From Diadema setosum (lineage: Eukaryota > Echinodermata > Echinoidea > Diadematoida > Diadematidae), in contig NC_092692.1 in NCBI RefSeq assembly GCF_964275005.1, positions 11,952,764-12,016,763 of the forward strand: DNA of 64,000 bases, read 5' to 3'. The notes below the pieces were generated by a model. That model saw only the letters and a list, made by a program, of their open reading frames with translations. It was not told the origin of the DNA and made no database searches. The first letter of the stretch is position 1; each line of letters begins with the position of its first letter. This document shows positions 36,401 to 49,100 of the stretch, one piece after another. The position numbers and the translations under genes are program-made.

Positions 36401-39400
36401 GATGTCTGTCATGTATTAAAAAAACAAAACAAAACAAACAAACAGACCATCGAGCCGTGAATTATCTCGGAAAGGAAGTTTACAGCCATTCACCTCGATC
36501 TTTCAGCGTAGATTTCGTGGGCATAGCTCTAATCAATCGACAATGGGAACAGCAAAAGGAATTACTGAATATTTGTTTGTCATTATTGCAGTTATGACTT
36601 ATGACTCAGAAAACTGTGCAAATAGTTACAGGGACTCCAGAAAACCCTCTCGAACAAAGTGAGATGATTGCTGATGCACTGAGAGATTATTAGTCCCCTA
36701 TAATGTCAATTATATTTAACTGCCGATTTCGATTGATTGATCGATGAATTGGTTTTGTTTCTGAATTTCTTTTAGTTTTCATACATAAATGTAGTTGTCA
36801 TATACATAAATGTAACATAAAGTCAATTGAACAAAGTTATTGAGTACAATTTTGTTTAAATCTGTACCAGTTATAACAGATAAGTGGTTAATTAATCGTA
36901 CGACATTATTCCTTGATACAATACAAAATGAATACGAGCAGGTATTACAGGCAAACTTAAAGGGATGACATAGGATTAGTTGAGGTGACGATTCAGCTTT
37001 TAACTTTTTGCGAGATACTTGGAAACCACTTCATGAAATATTAAAGAGCATACCATTCTAAGAGGATTCAAAGTTTATTTTGTGAAAATCGGTTTTGAAA
37101 TGGCTCAGATATGAAAAAAAAAAGTAAAACAAATCGATCCTAATAAAAGGCGTTTCCTAATCTTTATTGGAATTTTGGATTTTGGATATCTCAGCCATTT
37201 CACAAGCAATTTTCATTAAATAAACTTTGGATTCCACATAGAATTATATGCCCTTTCATAGAAGTATGTCTTAACCCTATTTTAACTGTTGAGACCAAGT
37301 TTTTTAGTTTTAACTGGGGTGGGGGGGGGTGTCAATTTGACCCCCCCCCCCCTTCAGATCTCGGCCGCCGATCGCGCGATCGCCGCAAAATTTTGCCCGA
37401 ACATAGAGCCGGATGTCAACTACAAGATTACATGGTCATACAATAGAAAAATGTTGATTTTATATTTTTCAATAAATTGATTATCCAAATTTATGCATGA
37501 AATCATATTTTCACCTATAACTCCATCAAAAAGAATGAAGGATTGCTAAATTTTTGTGTCAGAGTTCCTCAAGACATATCAAACAATTTTCTTGTAAAAA
37601 AATAGTGCAATCAAAATCAGTTTCTTTTGTTTTTTATTGTTTTGTCAATTTCTTATGTATTTTATTGTTTTTTCGACCTTTTGTTTTCTATTGTTTTTTG
37701 CCAAAATTTGTTGCAGGCACTTTTTCAAGCTTATCTACATTAGAATTAATTAATTTCAATGTTCATAAGTTGAAATAATCTAATTTATATCAATTAAACA
37801 AGAAAACACAATTTGCATTGGATTTGTACACGAAATCATGAATTTGAGCTGTTTTCGAGTTGACATGCATATGCAAAGCATTGCGTAACTTCAGAACAGT
37901 GTACCCGGCCGTCGCAAATTTGGTCTCAAAATATGTGGGAGACTTCAATGAAAAAAAGTCATGAAACGACGCGGCAAAATCTTTGCGCGTTGCGGAATCG
38001 TAGCGCAAAATGTCGAGGGGGGTCAATTTAACCCCCCCCCCCCTTAAAATAGGGTTAAGAGGCTTTCTATTATCTCAAAAAAAAAACAACAACAAAATCA
38101 TCATCAAAACCTTGGAAACCTGAATCTCCATCTCAACTAAAGCTGTGTCATCCCTTTTAGAACCACAATGTTAGATAATTATATGCATGCCTTCCAAAGA
38201 CAGATGAGGCCTCAGAAATAATCATGCATTCAGTGCGACAAATTAAAGGGATATTCGAGTCGCCACTCACTGAGTGGAGGAGAAAAAAAAAACACGAAAA
38301 AAACAAAAAAACAAAAACAAAGTGCAGCGATGTATCGTCATTATAGTCAGCGTCAGTGTAGTGTGTATTGTTGTTGCTGGTAGTGGTGGTGGTGTTGTGG
38401 TTGTTGTTATTATTGTTGCCATTATTATTATTATTATTATTATTTATTATCATTGTTATTATTATTATTATTTATTATTATTTTCATTATTATTATGATT
38501 ATTGGTGTTGTTGCGGCTGTTGTTATTGTTGTTATCATTATTGTTATTGGTGGTGGTGGTGTTGTTGTGGTTGTTGTTATTGTTATTTTTGTTCTTATTG
38601 TTGTTGTTGTTTTATCTTTTTCTTCCCGCATTGTTGCGTGACTACCAACGACTCGAATGGCTTTGTTGTTATGCAACGATTGATAGAGATTGGGAAGTGA
38701 TATTCACTTCACGGATAGACGGCAGACAGGACATAGAGATTTGTGAGAAAGATAAGGAAGAAGATTGAGAGGGAGAGGGAAAGAGAGAGGTCAAAACGTT
38801 TTATGACCTTCCGGAGCGCTGTGTTGCAATAACATTCACTTGGAAAGATTCTAAAGTGGGAATTTCCCTGTAAATTTCACGGCTTCGGTGGATACACACG
38901 GATAGTATTATAATCAACCATTATGTATAGTGCTGGAATAATCCTGCTCTGCTGAACACGGACAGCAGTGAAAGACACCATAGCCTTTTGTCATGGCCCT
39001 CTCGCTGCAACGGGTGAGCGAAGCGAGCCGAGCCGAGCGCGACAGCGCGACAACCCCACTGGGCTGGGCTCTCTTCACCATAGAGCGAGAGCGCCTTGAC
39101 AAAAGGCTAATGACACCAGAGCTTTTACACTGCATAAAAACCTGCCATGCGATCAGCATTGCTGCAATGTTTCCTTGGTATAACAAGTCTTGATAATGAC
39201 AGAAATTCTAGCTACTTCCTGATTGGTTGTTACAATCCATAGATATTATACTTTCAGCGAGGTTCTGCTTGCCTTTTTTTTTTTTTCGTAGCGCATCCCT
39301 TCCCCGTAAAATTGTATCGTTTTGACGGGTTGAAATTCGTACATCCATTTCTAGATTTCGTTTCTGTTCATATTTTTTCTTCATATTTCTGAGATTAAAG

Positions 39401-39510
39401 ACATAATTTACCATTTGCAGATAAAACAAAACCCCGCTTTAGTGCTTCAAAATAGTCTAAAAATATGAGTTAGGGACAGGGATATATATATACATACATA
39501 TATATGTATA

Positions 39511-39562
<52 letters not shown>

Positions 39563-39854
39563 ATGTGTGTGTGTGTGTGTGTGCGTGTGTGTGTCTTTTT
39601 TGTGTAGGTTGCTTTATGTTTTATTTATACATATATAACAGAAACCAAGTTCATGCTGTCATTACCAACAGTTTATTTTAGTGCGCAAATTTACGAGCGA
39701 TTTGCCCTTTCTCAAGTGTTATGAGAACACTTGAGAAAAGGCGAATCACTCGAAAATGTGTGTGCTGAAATAAACTGTTTGTAATACACATGTAACAGCA
39801 TGACTTTGGTTTCTGTTTTGTGTTTGATATTATTGCACCAACACGTGGACTACT

Positions 39855-39909
<55 letters not shown>

Positions 39910-40088
39910 TATATCCCTAGTTGGCACCTTAGGGAGACATATTGGGGGGAAGTGTCTTCATTAGGGAGACAACTGGTCATTAAGGAGACAATTTTCGTGT
40001 CTCCATTGCGTAAACTGCCATTGAACATGTAATAATAAATTTGCATATAAAACAAATGGAAATGTCTCCCAAATGACCCATCTAGGAG

Positions 40089-40123
<35 letters not shown>

Positions 40124-40139
40124 ATATAATACTTATATA

Positions 40140-40188
<49 letters not shown>

Positions 40189-42089
40189 TTATTATTATTA
40201 ATATTATTATTGTTATTGTTTAGGTTGCTTTTTGGACATTGTGCGGAAGCGAGGTCTCCCGGCCTGTCAGCTGGTACTGGAATGTCTGGAAGCAGACCAT
40301 GGTGATCTATTCAAAAAGATGACAGGACGAGAACCCAAGCCGAAGGAATGGACGCTACAGCTCAAGCCTCTCTGTTCATGCAGCTGTAAGCAATAATCCA
40401 GTTTCCTTTTCTTTTTTCAAGGGTGAAGTAGATGAAAGAAAATATGTAGGGTACGTAACAATCCCCTTTTTCGATCATTATGTTTTTCTTGTTGCATGAC
40501 TGCTCTCGGCGTCATTTTACAGAAATAGATCTTTATTTGTGTCATCAGGTGATTTGCTCCATGCACGTGGTGCTCAAAGTTGGAAGTCAAATAAGGCGTA
40601 ATGGTATGGTGAATAAGGCTCTGGATTTGTTATGAGAGTGTCTGGGGTTCGAATCTTGCCGATGCATTCATCCTTGGACAAGATGTTTTGCCCACAATGT
40701 CCCTCTTAACCCAGGTGTATACCAGGCAACTTTGGGGTAATGATAATGTTATAATCGAAATTAAATTGTAAAAAAGTTTTAAAATGGCCTTCCAAGAGCA
40801 TATTATGTCATACCCTTTGATAAATGAAGTGTGAGACAAACTAGTACATAGTGATCGCGTGGCTTCATAAAGGTGTGTCTATATTCGCAATTACACTCCC
40901 GCACTAATCCATACACAAGCAAACATACACAAACGTACAAAACACATATAGGCCTTGTATTGTGCATCGACCAATCAACATTAATTAATAACACTACCGA
41001 AAATTGTATTAACACCATTATAGACATTCACATTGCTTTTGAATATGTATTTTTCCTACCTCTTTATCATTTTTTTTTCCAAACCAAAACTTCATTTCAA
41101 TTAAGTTCAATCCAAATTTTATTTCTATTCTTTGACAAAAAAAAAAAAGATTCTCTTTTTGTTTTTTGTAGTGAAGCCAAGAAATAATGTGGGATGAACA
41201 GAGTATGTGATACAAAAAGGCGAAACATTGTAATAGATAATTGGAACGAAGAATATGTAATGAACGAAAAGTGGAGGGGACCCACTGAAAAGACAATAGG
41301 CCTGATTATACTTGTAAAATGTGGGCCTCTCTGAAAAAGAAAAAGAAAAGAAAGCGTAAACCGGACCAAGTAATACAAACTCCTGCTTTTGCTCTATATG
41401 TATTCTTAAAAGTACTAATGATAATGATACAAAATTCAAACTTGTTCCAGGTCACGATAGCAGCCGAAGTGACATCGATTTCGTCGAGGCGCTTAAACAG
41501 GAGAAGCAGGCGACGATCAGCCTAAGGAGCCAAAATAACCAGTTGAAATCAAGTCTGGACAAGGTTAGACAAAGTTTAAGGTTCATGTTTGATCTCACTG
41601 AATGAAAATGTTTGCAAAAATGTTTACGAAAAAATGCCGATAATCTGTTCACGTTGCAGGACGTTATAACGGCAGTGCACAATATACATAATATTGCGCA
41701 GTGACATGGTACATTGTACATAGAGTACGTTATACTGTATATAGTAGAGATATGTTGCCAAACATTGTGAATACCCAAAAGAGTATTACATCTTCACTAA
41801 CATCACGAACTTAAACAAGAGCATTATCTGTTTTATGAAAATAGATCTAGTGACCCACTATGAAACTATAGAGCTTTGCAATATACAAAGGGTCAGCGCT
41901 TCGACCGGCCTTGTAGACCACCGCGTGAATGAAAGCAATTACTGGTCTGAGAACAGAAAGTACTGTAATATCTTAGCAGTGTTTATTTCATTTACGTCAA
42001 TATACTTCTCAAGTTAGATATATCCACAAAAAAAGTGCAATACAACTGAATGATCTCACTTGGACATGAAAACATGAAAACAACATATA

Positions 42090-42139
<50 letters not shown>

Positions 42140-42365
42140 CTATATGCAATGAACAATGTAGGGGGCGCTGTGGCATAGTGGATGAGACTCGCGAGTTCGA
42201 TTCCCGCCCAGTGCTTATGTTCTTGGACATGATGTTTTACCCACCATGTCCCTCTCAGGTGTATAAATGTGTACCTTTCAACGCTAGGGTGATAATAATG
42301 GCAGGACCCTTTGATAGAGCAGTGACAACAAGCTACCCTGGAAAAATAAGACCTTATTACTGTTT

Positions 42366-42398
<33 letters not shown>

Positions 42399-45300
42399 AT
42401 TCTCATTATCATCATCATCATTATTGTCATTAACGAAATGGTAAATGACGAAGGAATAGTGGGGGATACCAATGGAATATAATGGAATTATGCTGATGGG
42501 AACCCTGAGAGAAATAGTGTATACATAGCCTGGGGGTAGGGGGCTTCAAGACAGTTTCTTTTTCAAAGGCATAGAAGGAAATTATTGAATTTATCATTTT
42601 TTCTCACCGTATTTACTGATAGAGATTAACGATATTACTTATGATCCTAACTGGCAAACGTATACATTTTTGTTTATCTGTCGGGTCACCTCATTGATTT
42701 TTCACAATCGGGAACCTGGAAACGGGTTCATGTTGATTTCTGTAAAAGGAGCATTGGCAAGAGAACAGATGACTAAGAATTTCACTGAGATCGGGCAAAA
42801 ATTCAAAAATTACTCATGCTTTCAGAAAGAAAAGGATATTGGTCACTATCACAATTGTATATGAAATAAAGCAGGATGTCATTATAGCATATACAGCTTT
42901 TGGACTTTATAAAGCCAAAGCCCATCAAACATAGCGTCGATTTTAAAGCTGTAATATTAGACGAATACATCAGTGAAAGTTTGAGGAAACTCTGACGATC
43001 CCTTCAAAAGTTATAAATTTTAAAATGTCTTCTTCACCTCGTGGCGTGATTATGGGCAACTATATGTAAAGAAACTATAAGGAGAATTCAACAAATTTTG
43101 TTTTTCATTAAAAAACAAGTAGGGTTCTACACATTCAAACGACTTGTTACTGACATACAATGGATTATTTCATAACCCATGCTTTCTGAAGAAGATGACT
43201 CAAGTGTTCTTTCATCGTGCTAGAAAAAAAAAAGGAAAATGTGTTGACCTTTTCTATATATATTTTCATCCATCACGACGCCCTGAAGTGTATAGTCTCC
43301 TTACTAATCAAGCGATATTGGCTCCGAAACTTTAAAAATCCATAACTTCTGAACAAATAATCGATTTTCCTCAAACTTTCACTGATTTACTCTAGTAGTT
43401 ATTGCTGCTTTCACTTTATAATTCACAATCATATTTCGGCTTTTAACAATATTCCCTAAGCTTTCACTAAATGTGAAACCTATTTTATTCTCTCACGATT
43501 TATTTATTTCATACTATCATTTTTTATTTCTTTTGTCAATAAAGAAAATTGAATGATAGACAAAGATGCAGATTGAAATGAAAGGAAATGTTTTCAGGTG
43601 CGAAAGAATTAATATGGATATCTGATTTACATTTTTGTTGTCTTCTGTTGACACTGTCCTATTTGAAGTGCTCTGGGATCCAATCGTCTTTAAGTACAGT
43701 TTGAATACGTCAACAATGATGCAATATTGAATTTAGAACTGGAAAGTTTTATAGTTAATCAGTGCTGCGTAAAAGTATTTCGACTATACAATAAGATATT
43801 TACACAAGATTCACCAGCACGATGTTTCATGATCTATTTAAAAGCATAGAGTATATCAACATTTATAGGCTTGAACGATGTGCGTCAGTGTCAATGTGAG
43901 TTCATTAGTTCGTAATGCTCTGTTAGATAAGATCAGTATTACTTCCTGCAAAAGTAAATATTGTAATCTGTCAGTCTGCTTCCTATCACGTGCCGTCAGG
44001 TTTGATAGCACTCAAGATAACAAGACAGTATGTTGACTTGACATCATTTCGTCAAGAACTTCTGATCTCTTCTCTTTTTGTTGGTAACGTCGTTTTGTGG
44101 GAGCCGTCGCCGGCCGCGATTAAGAAGACGTCTCGAAGATGTCACCGCGACTTCGGGTCGAAAAATTAGCTTGTTTTTAGACGTTTCGGAAGTTGCGCTA
44201 GAGTCGACTTCTTTGTGAAGGGCGCAAGCTTTTTTTCTTTCTTTTTTGGTCTTTTGAGTAGCATATGTCACGTCTCCTCCAAAGAGATAGGCCCTTGAGG
44301 CTTGCCCAAAATTGCTGCAACTAATGCTTACAGGGTAAATTCCTAGTACTGGAATGTGCATTGTACATTCATACAGATGCTGGGACGAGATAGTGTTTCT
44401 AAATGAAATATTAACATACTTAAATTTGATTTCCCTTTTTAATTAATATTTTATCCCCAACAGATAAAAGAAGATAGGATGAAGATTCGGCACGACTTTG
44501 ACATCTTGAGGAGGGAATTTGATGTGTGTCAGTCAGACAGACAGGAGATTGACAAGGTGAGAGATACACTCTTCCTGTAATGATACACAAACACAAACAC
44601 AAACACGAATACACAGGACTTGAGAATGCACTCTTCCCCACCCACACACCTCTTTCACGACAATATCAACCTGGTATACATACATTGCAAAAAGATCGTT
44701 GTTAGATTTAACGCCATGTGTGTCAAATCTAACACCGATCAAGTGTTAATAGAGGACCACACCGACAGGTGTAGAAATTATGTTGTGATAGTACTGAAAA
44801 GTGTTCACCTGGCACTCCGTGGTGTTAATTTGACACTGTAGCTGGTAATATTTTTGACACTGCGCTGGTGTTAATTCAATAATGACACAACATGGTGTTG
44901 ACCTAATATTACTGATAGTTAATGTCAATGGTATAACATCCGCCCAGTGTCAGTAGGAGACCACCACAGCATCTGGTGTTACTCTGATGTCAATTTGTTT
45001 GCAACTTTGAAATGAAAAATCAAATATCGGAGAGTTCTTGTTTATATTGTTGAAATTTCAAAATCAACAAGAAGAACAATCACTAATTACCTGTCTAAAA
45101 ATAAAAAAAAATGAAAGTTTTATATTTTGAAGTGACACCCGGAGGTGTTAATTTAACAACAAACATGAGCACCGGAAATTTTAACACCAGCTCAGTGTTT
45201 CATATTTAACACCCGACTTTTTGCAGTGTAGAGTGTGATAATCATTAAAGAGTAACATTGGTTGTCCCTTGGGTCCAAGAACAATAGTAGTACCCCATCG

Positions 45301-45540
45301 AGCCCTCCTCCCAGGACACCGGGTCAGCACCAGACTGGAACCAAACCAAACCTTTTTTTCTCTATCTCTCTCATCTTGTTTACATGGAAGCTGAAAATGG
45401 ACAACCAGTGGAAGCGAGAGCAGATCTGCAATCTCCAGGCCCAGGCTTTTGAGCTTCAGCGAGACCTGATGTACGCTAAGGAAGCACTGAGAGAAGTAAG
45501 TCTTCAATTATGCGGTAAATCAGTGGTTATTAAAAATACA

Positions 45541-45586
<46 letters not shown>

Positions 45587-45720
45587 ATAGTTGCTCTGCG
45601 TATTGGCAGCACTAGTCATCCCTGATGAAGAGGAAGGATCCTCGAAAATTCGGATTATTCATTAAAATCAAGATTGGCATTTAATGCATTTCTCTGTTGT
45701 GACATTATATATATATACAT

Positions 45721-45787
<67 letters not shown>

Positions 45788-46096
45788 ATATGAGAAAGGA
45801 AGGAGAAATCGGTGCGTAGCTTTGACATCACTATTCCCCGTACTGTTCCTCCTTTTCGGAAAAGCGCAAGAGTTGAAAAATTGGTCTCAGCCGGGAATCG
45901 AACCCTGGTTTTTGGCATGGAACGCCAACGCCTTAACCGCTCGGCCACGGAGACCAATTTTTCAACTCTTGCGCTTTTCCGAAAGGAGGAACAGTGAGAG
46001 GAATGATGTCAAAGCTACGCATCGATTTCTCCTTCCTTTCTCATATCTCACACATGCAAAACCCTGTTGTAGTAGTGACTTCTTTCGCAATATATA

Positions 46097-46150
<54 letters not shown>

Positions 46151-49100
46151 ATCCAGCAATATTATATCATAATTGCTATAAGGAGACACATGACCTTAAT
46201 GAGACAAATTGTGTCGTTTTCAACTATATTGAATCCCATTCAATGGCATGCTTTTACTGCCGACATTGTTTATCTACTATCTACACAATGTCTTCCTAAA
46301 GTTTTATCCAGATTTATTGATGTATATGTATGTATACATGTATGTGTGTATATATCATATATACATTATATTCACTTTTTTATATTCCCTGATTTGTAGT
46401 CGAAGCTAGAGAACAACACGTTGGAAAACAAACTGCGAGAAGCGAGGGCGCGAGAAAACCTGCAGCGCAAGAAGTCGATTCGGCTGGAGCAGGAGCAAGC
46501 CGAGTCCACGGAAAAGATGAAGCCAGCGGACACCCTCAAGAAGCTCGTCGAGCAGCTGCAGCAAGAACTCTTCAAGGACAGACTCGCCGTGAGTCTGGTT
46601 ACTATACAGTATACCCCTCCCCCCCCCCCCCCCTCTAAAAAAAAAAAAGATTACAATCGGATTTTCGCATTGATAACTCCCAAAATGATAAAACTATTTA
46701 AATCATACTCCAGGGTCTAAAGATATAACATCTTAGCTCTATTTTCAGAAAAACCCATTCGATTTGGTTAAGTGGTCACAGAGAAATTTGGATTGTTGTA
46801 AAGCATGTCATGGGTCTGATTCTTCCAAGTTTAGCACTCGAATGCTCTTGGAACTGCATATTAATGCGTAAACACAATGGACAGAACTTTAAGGGAAAGG
46901 ATTCCTGACATGCTCTACAAAACTCCTCATTTCTCTTTGACCACTGAAGCAAATCGAATGGGGTTTCTTGTAAGATGTTTCATACTCTGAAATTGTATTT
47001 GGATTGTTCCCTATTTTTGAAGTTATCATTGTGGAGTGTTCCATTGTATATATTTTTTTTTTGACATACGGTATATAGTATTTGGTAATTTTGGGGTGAT
47101 GCACTGGCTAACTGTTCTATACTATCAGCAATTGGCCAGTAAGAGTTCATTATCAGATGCGATGGCCATATGGTCGTACAAACTTTATGGGATTAAGTAT
47201 TAACAATGCATTTTACCTTGCATGTAATTTATACAAGAGAGAACGAACAAACATCGTTGTTTGCCAAAATGTTTGCGCGAAAGCTAGACCGTATTGATCG
47301 GGTCGCTGTGGCAAAGTGGATAAGACTCACGATTCCCAAGTTCCTGAGGGACCCAAGTTCGAGTCCCGCCCAGTGCCTACGTCCTTGGACGAGATGTTTT
47401 TACCTACAATGTCCCTCTTGACCCAGGTGTATAAATGGGTACCTGGCAACTCTAGGGTGCAATGGCAGGGCTCTCTGGCAGAGCAGTGGCAACACTGAAG
47501 AGGCTATCTTTGGTAAATAAGACCATAATATTAGTATCATCATTATAATATATTATCTTAATTTTCATTTCATTCTTTCCTTCAGGGGACGTTGAAGCAA
47601 TCATCCTTCGTGTCTGAACCGGAGAGGGAGATGCAGGAGGACACCGCGCGGGATATCATGAGGGAAGACCGGGACGCTGCCCTGCGGAAATGCGAGGAAG
47701 CGGTGACGGAGCTCTATGAAGTCCGCCAGGCGAACTACGAACTGCGCAAGATCAAAGAAAAGGTGAGGACGACGTCCCAGGCCCGCGACTCGGGGATTAA
47801 GCCTCATTAAATACACGGCTGTTGAAGAAACTATGATACGGTGATGACATGAGATAATTGTGTTGAAATCCGGGTGCAAGGTGCCTGCGCCAAAATTCTC
47901 AAGCTATTGTCGTGTCACGAGGGAAGTGTCGTTTGTCTGTTTGTTTGATTGTGGAACCGAGAGATGAGAAACTGTCTAATTCAATCCGTCTCCGTTTGTT
48001 ACATGCACCAAACAAGATTTGATAGTCTGCCCTGTATCTATGTACGCCTATACTTTAGCCAAATGTTGATCTCATTCTATGCTTTGAGTCATACACGTAA
48101 GAGTGAGAGAATTGACAACGACTGAAATATATCATGCTTGCATGATATAGAATAGACAAATTTAACCTGCCTCATTTGCGCTAACCGAGGAATTTGTTCG
48201 CTTGACAAGTTTGTCTGCTCGACAAACATTTCAAGTTTTTCCTCTCTGTCGAAATAAAAATGGTGATTTACTCCCTCTTTAGTAGACAGAGATTTAAACA
48301 TTATGAGTAGGCTACCCTCACCCACCTCAGTAACCACACTAAGGGGTCGGAGGAGAATCCCAAGACATAAATCAAACTAAATCTTCGTTTGTGGCAGAAG
48401 TATTTGCACATGTGATTTTTTTTTCTTTCTTTGATAATTATTTCCAATCAAATAGACTGATGTACTGGTGCTTTTTTATGAATTGTTTATGCATATTCTT
48501 CCACGACAAGGATCATTTATCGCAATCAAACAGCTTGTTTAACAGCACTATAGCAACAATTCAAAACAGGGCTAAATGTGATAGAAATAAGAACAGGAGC
48601 ACTGAAAGAGAAACAATGAAATGCTAACAAGAGCACATAATTTCGTCGATGCATTTCGACTAATAATCTTGTTTATATTTTTCTAAGATTTATAATGTCT
48701 GTTTTATGTGAAGTGCTGTCTGGGGCAAATTATTTGTATAGGGCCCCATTTTTTCTCTCTTCTTTCTTTCTATAAAACAACAACAACAACATTTCGACTA
48801 CGGTGTATAAGCAAACATTAACTTTTCACACTATCAAACAAGTTATGTTGTCCATTCCATTTTGAAAACAAAGGATTGCATTACAAAGGAATCTGATTGG
48901 AGGCCTATTCATGATGAAAATCATGTAACAGTGATATGATGGTGTTAAAGATGATCGTGACGATAAAAATTATAACTTTCATATAAGAAAAGGAATAACA
49001 TAAAATAAACTATAAATTAATGTTTTTCACCCTCAGTTGGAAACGAGCAACGAGGACCTGGAAAATCACGTGATTCACCTAAATGAGCAGATCGATATGA

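Noticed and set aside
45618..45680. Active hammerhead ribozyme
   Set aside because: Boxes and stem II fit, but the bases before CTGATGA do not pair with those after the possible cleavage site, so stems I and III fail.
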